A DNA stretch of 64,000 bases from assembly GCF_022374875.2 (NCBI RefSeq), contig NZ_CP092427.2, positions 3,720,001 to 3,784,000 on the forward strand, read 5' to 3'. This DNA comes from Mycolicibacterium rufum (GTDB lineage Bacteria > Actinomycetota > Actinomycetes > Mycobacteriales > Mycobacteriaceae). The notes beneath the pieces were generated by a model. The model was given only the letters and a program-made list of their open reading frames with translations. It searched no databases and was not told the DNA's origin. A program made the position numbers and the translations under genes. Below, in pieces: positions 63,037-64,000 of this stretch (position 1 is the stretch's first letter; each line of letters opens with the position of its first letter).

Positions 63037-64000
63037 GTCGCCTGCTTTTCTGCTTCCCGGGCCTTGAGGTTCTCCTCGACCTCGACATGCCACTTCTGAT
63101 TGGCGATCGTGGTGTCGACCTCCATCTCGAAGCGGTCGGTCATGTCCGGGGTCACGTCGGCGACGTCGACGTAGAACTGCTGATACCAGCGGCGCATCTG
63201 GTAGACGGCGCCGTCCTCCTCGACCAGCAGCGGATTGTCGATGCGGGTCTTGTGCTTCCAGATCTCGACGTCCTGCAGGAAGCCCTTGCTGACACCGTCG
63301 GTGAACGCGGAGGCCAGCTTTTCGGTCGTCGTGTCGTCGAGACCCTTGGGCTTCTCGACGATGACGCCCCACTGCAGCACGAACGAATCCTGCGTCACCG
63401 GGTAGTGGCAGTTGATCAGAATCGACTCGGCCTTGAAGTCGCCGTAGGTGTTGTGCAGCCAGTTGATCATGAACGAGGGCCCGAAATAGCTGGCCTCTGA
63501 GTCGAGTTTGGCCTCGCCGTAGGCGGTGCCCATGTCATTGACGTCGGGGCGGCCCACATTGTGGAGGTACTGCGAGGCGATGTGGCCCTCGAAGACGTTC
63601 TTGAAGTACGTGGGCAGTCCGAAGTGGATGTAGAAGAAGTGCGCCATGTCGGTGACGTTGTCGATGATCTCGCGGCAGTTGCTGCCCTCGATGAGCATCG
63701 TGTTCCACTTCCAGTCGGTCCACTCGCCGCTGGCCCACTCGGGGATCTCCGGGATGCGGACCTCCTCCTGCGGGGGGTTGCCCTCGTGGTCGTGCCACAC
63801 GAACAGCAGCCCGCCGCGCACGTCGGTGTGCCAGGCGCGGGTGCGGGCCAACCGCGGGGTCCGCTTGGCGTAGGGGACGAGCTTGCACTTGCCGTCGCCG
63901 CCCCACCGCCAATCGTGGAACGGGCAGGCCACCTCGTCGCCCTTGATGGTGCCCTGCGACAGGTTGCCGCCCATGTGCCGGCAGTAGCCGTCCAGCACCT
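63033..64000 (-). CDS. kshA: KshA, oxygenase of 3-ketosteroid 9alpha-hydroxylase (N-terminus missing)
   Basis: At least 321 residues of a Rieske non-heme iron oxygenase; the first residues lie beyond base 64000. The Rieske cluster ligands are in YCRHMGGNL and ACPFHDWRW, and the mononuclear iron histidines lie in NVTDMAHFFYIH. With the reductase KshB (not in the window) it hydroxylates C9 of androstadienedione-type steroids and so opens ring B together with KstD. The C-terminal end is complete at 63033. Its promoter is outside the window. Confidence 0.95.
   Translation of the reverse strand, partial: VLDGYCRHMGGNLSQGTIKGDEVACPFHDWRWGGDGKCKLVPYAKRTPRLARTRAWHTDVRGGLLFVWHDHEGNPPQEEVRIPEIPEWASGEWTDWKWNTMLIEGSNCREIIDNVTDMAHFFYIHFGLPTYFKNVFEGHIASQYLHNVGRPDVNDMGTAYGEAKLDSEASYFGPSFMINWLHNTYGDFKAESILINCHYPVTQDSFVLQWGVIVEKPKGLDDTTTEKLASAFTDGVSKGFLQDVEIWKHKTRIDNPLLVEEDGAVYQMRRWYQQFYVDVADVTPDMTDRFEMEVDTTIANQKWHVEVEENLKAREAEKQAT

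Overview
The window is high-GC actinobacterial DNA. Gene content and order identify it as part of the cholesterol/steroid degradation locus of a mycobacterium, probably a fast-growing Mycolicibacterium. The evidence is the set of hsa, ksh, kst, ipd, chs, fadE28-33 and fadA5/A6 homologues in nearly the order of the Rv3526-Rv3569 region of M. tuberculosis (order recalled from general knowledge, not searched), a PGRS-type glycine-rich protein, an Mpt63-like protein, a haemophore-like protein and a 13E12-type HNH gene. The species is not determined.

Layout. 1-1775: hsaD (3' end only), hsaC and hsaB, for A/B-ring cleavage. 1772-16542: a block foreign to the steroid pathway. It holds a TetR/DUF2867-like divergent pair, a lysophospholipase-like hydrolase, a probable deletion scar, a LysR-controlled ketone-body operon (transporter, 3-hydroxybutyrate dehydrogenase, acetoacetyl-CoA synthetase), an HNH gene and a D-xylose module (ROK regulator, xylA, ABC transporter). 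16547-26010: the KstR2 regulon for C/D-ring degradation (aspB-like, fadE33, fadE32, fadE31, fadD3 on minus; fadE30, ipdF, kstR2, fadA6 on plus). 26031-31172: accessory genes (alcohol dehydrogenase, membrane protein plus SatD-like protein with a striking operator array, secreted propeller-like protein). 31162-36411: ipdC, ipdB, ipdA and echA20 (minus) diverging from two SDR genes (plus) across a KstR2 operator. 36494-44636: fadA5 operon and the cyp125-fadE28-fadE29-chsH2-chsH1-ltp2 operon, diverging across two KstR operators; these remove the side chain. 44977-50130: envelope and secreted proteins. 50193-55630: chsH3-kstD (minus) and hsaE-hsaG-hsaF (plus) diverging across a KstR operator. 55860-59397: haemophore-like gene, RqlH-type helicase, IclR regulator. 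59504-64000: a KstR-controlled DUF1214-type gene, an SDR and a sulfotransferase-like gene, then a conserved small gene and kshA (minus, N-terminus outside the window).

How they work together. CYP125 oxidises the side chain. FadE28/29, ChsH1/H2, Ltp2, FadA5 and ChsH3 shorten it to acetyl-CoA and propionyl-CoA units. KstD and KshA open ring B. HsaB (with HsaA, not in the window), HsaC and HsaD cleave ring A. HsaE, HsaF and HsaG turn the released C6 acid into pyruvate and propionyl-CoA. FadD3, FadE30, IpdF, IpdC, EchA20, IpdAB, FadA6 and FadE31-33 degrade the remaining C/D-ring propanoate. KstR controls the upper pathway and KstR2 the lower one; operators matching both known consensus motifs are visible.

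The least explained system is at 27260-28696: a SatD-like protein with class III cyclase-like motifs and a C-terminal helix-turn-helix, a translationally coupled membrane protein, and three 17-bp palindromes at exactly 28-bp intervals over a leaderless promoter. No tRNA, rRNA, CRISPR array or complete insertion sequence was seen.
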